Of a DNA stretch of 6,101 nt, positions 6,076 to 6,101 are shown piece by piece. This stretch comes from Chlorobium sp. (lineage in GTDB: Bacteria > Bacteroidota > Chlorobiia > Chlorobiales > Chlorobiaceae). Where the stretch lies: positions 1 through 6,101 of the forward strand of contig JAPHUN010000337.1 of the NCBI GenBank assembly GCA_026193435.1, in the 5' to 3' direction. Each line of letters starts with the position of its first letter. Within the stretch, counting starts at the first letter, position 1. The translations under genes and the position numbers were made by a program. The notes under the pieces are model-generated. The model did not search any database, was not told where the DNA came from, and saw only the letters and a program-made list of their open reading frames with translations.

Positions 6076-6101
6076 CAATTCAACAATTCAACAATTCAAC
6101 A
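6076..6101. repeat. 8-bp tandem repeat (CAATTCAA), at least three copies, cut by the window edge
   Basis: CAATTCAA begins at 6076, 6084 and 6092, and the next unit begins at 6100 and is cut by the end of the window. The copies seen are identical. The true copy number is unknown because the array continues off the right edge. It lies upstream of purSQ. Confidence 0.85.

Larger units (their letters stand above)
5886..6101. other. upstream region of purSQ, no gene seen
   Basis: These 216 bases precede purS and reach the window edge. No RNA gene or convincing reading frame is seen on either strand, apart from the upstream extension of the purS frame. I see no recognisable purine riboswitch. The region holds the promoter candidate at 5998-6027, a short inverted repeat at 6031-6042 and the 8-bp tandem repeat at the end, each listed separately. 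Confidence 0.5.

Overview
All protein-coding genes recognised here lie on the minus strand. Read in transcription order (right to left) they are purS, purQ, a UMF1/Atg22-type major facilitator transporter, a YihY/BrkB-type membrane protein and dnaX. The organism is a bacterium. DnaX and the PurS/PurQ pair have the look of the Chlorobi/Bacteroidetes group, and a green sulfur bacterium is my best guess. That is an impression from protein style, not a search result. Base composition is moderate and codon use looks uniform, and I see no phage, transposase, CRISPR array, tRNA or rRNA.

Layout. Positions 1-193 are a left-edge intergenic region holding a two-armed palindromic repeat (about 3-80). Positions 194-2013 are dnaX, split into two overlapping frames. 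Positions 2014-2087 are a short gap with a hairpin. Positions 2088-3371 are the YihY-like membrane protein, and 3372-3575 are a 204-base gap with no convincing gene. Positions 3576-4862 are the transporter (GTG start). Positions 4917-5618 are purQ and 5631-5885 are purS. Positions 5886-6101 are the presumed purSQ leader and promoter region, ending in an 8-bp tandem repeat that runs off the window.

Functions. PurS and PurQ are two of the three subunits of formylglycinamidine ribonucleotide (FGAM) synthase in de novo purine synthesis. The large subunit PurL is not in the window. The transporter and the YihY-like protein are inner-membrane proteins of unknown substrate or role. DnaX is the clamp-loader ATPase of the replicative DNA polymerase III. 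The genes share a direction with gaps of 12, 54, 204 and 74 bases. purS-purQ (and perhaps the transporter) look co-transcribed, and the rest may simply be co-directional.

The most interesting point is dnaX. The ATPase frame carries the heptamer A AAA AAG in the same phase as the Escherichia coli dnaX frameshift site. A GGGAG motif lies 10 bases upstream and a small hairpin starts 4 bases downstream. The zero frame stops five codons after the heptamer and gives a short gamma-like protein of 398 residues. A -1 shift enters a 213-residue tau-type tail and gives about 606 residues. This is the reverse of E. coli, where the zero frame makes tau. The main alternative is a lost base in the A7 run.
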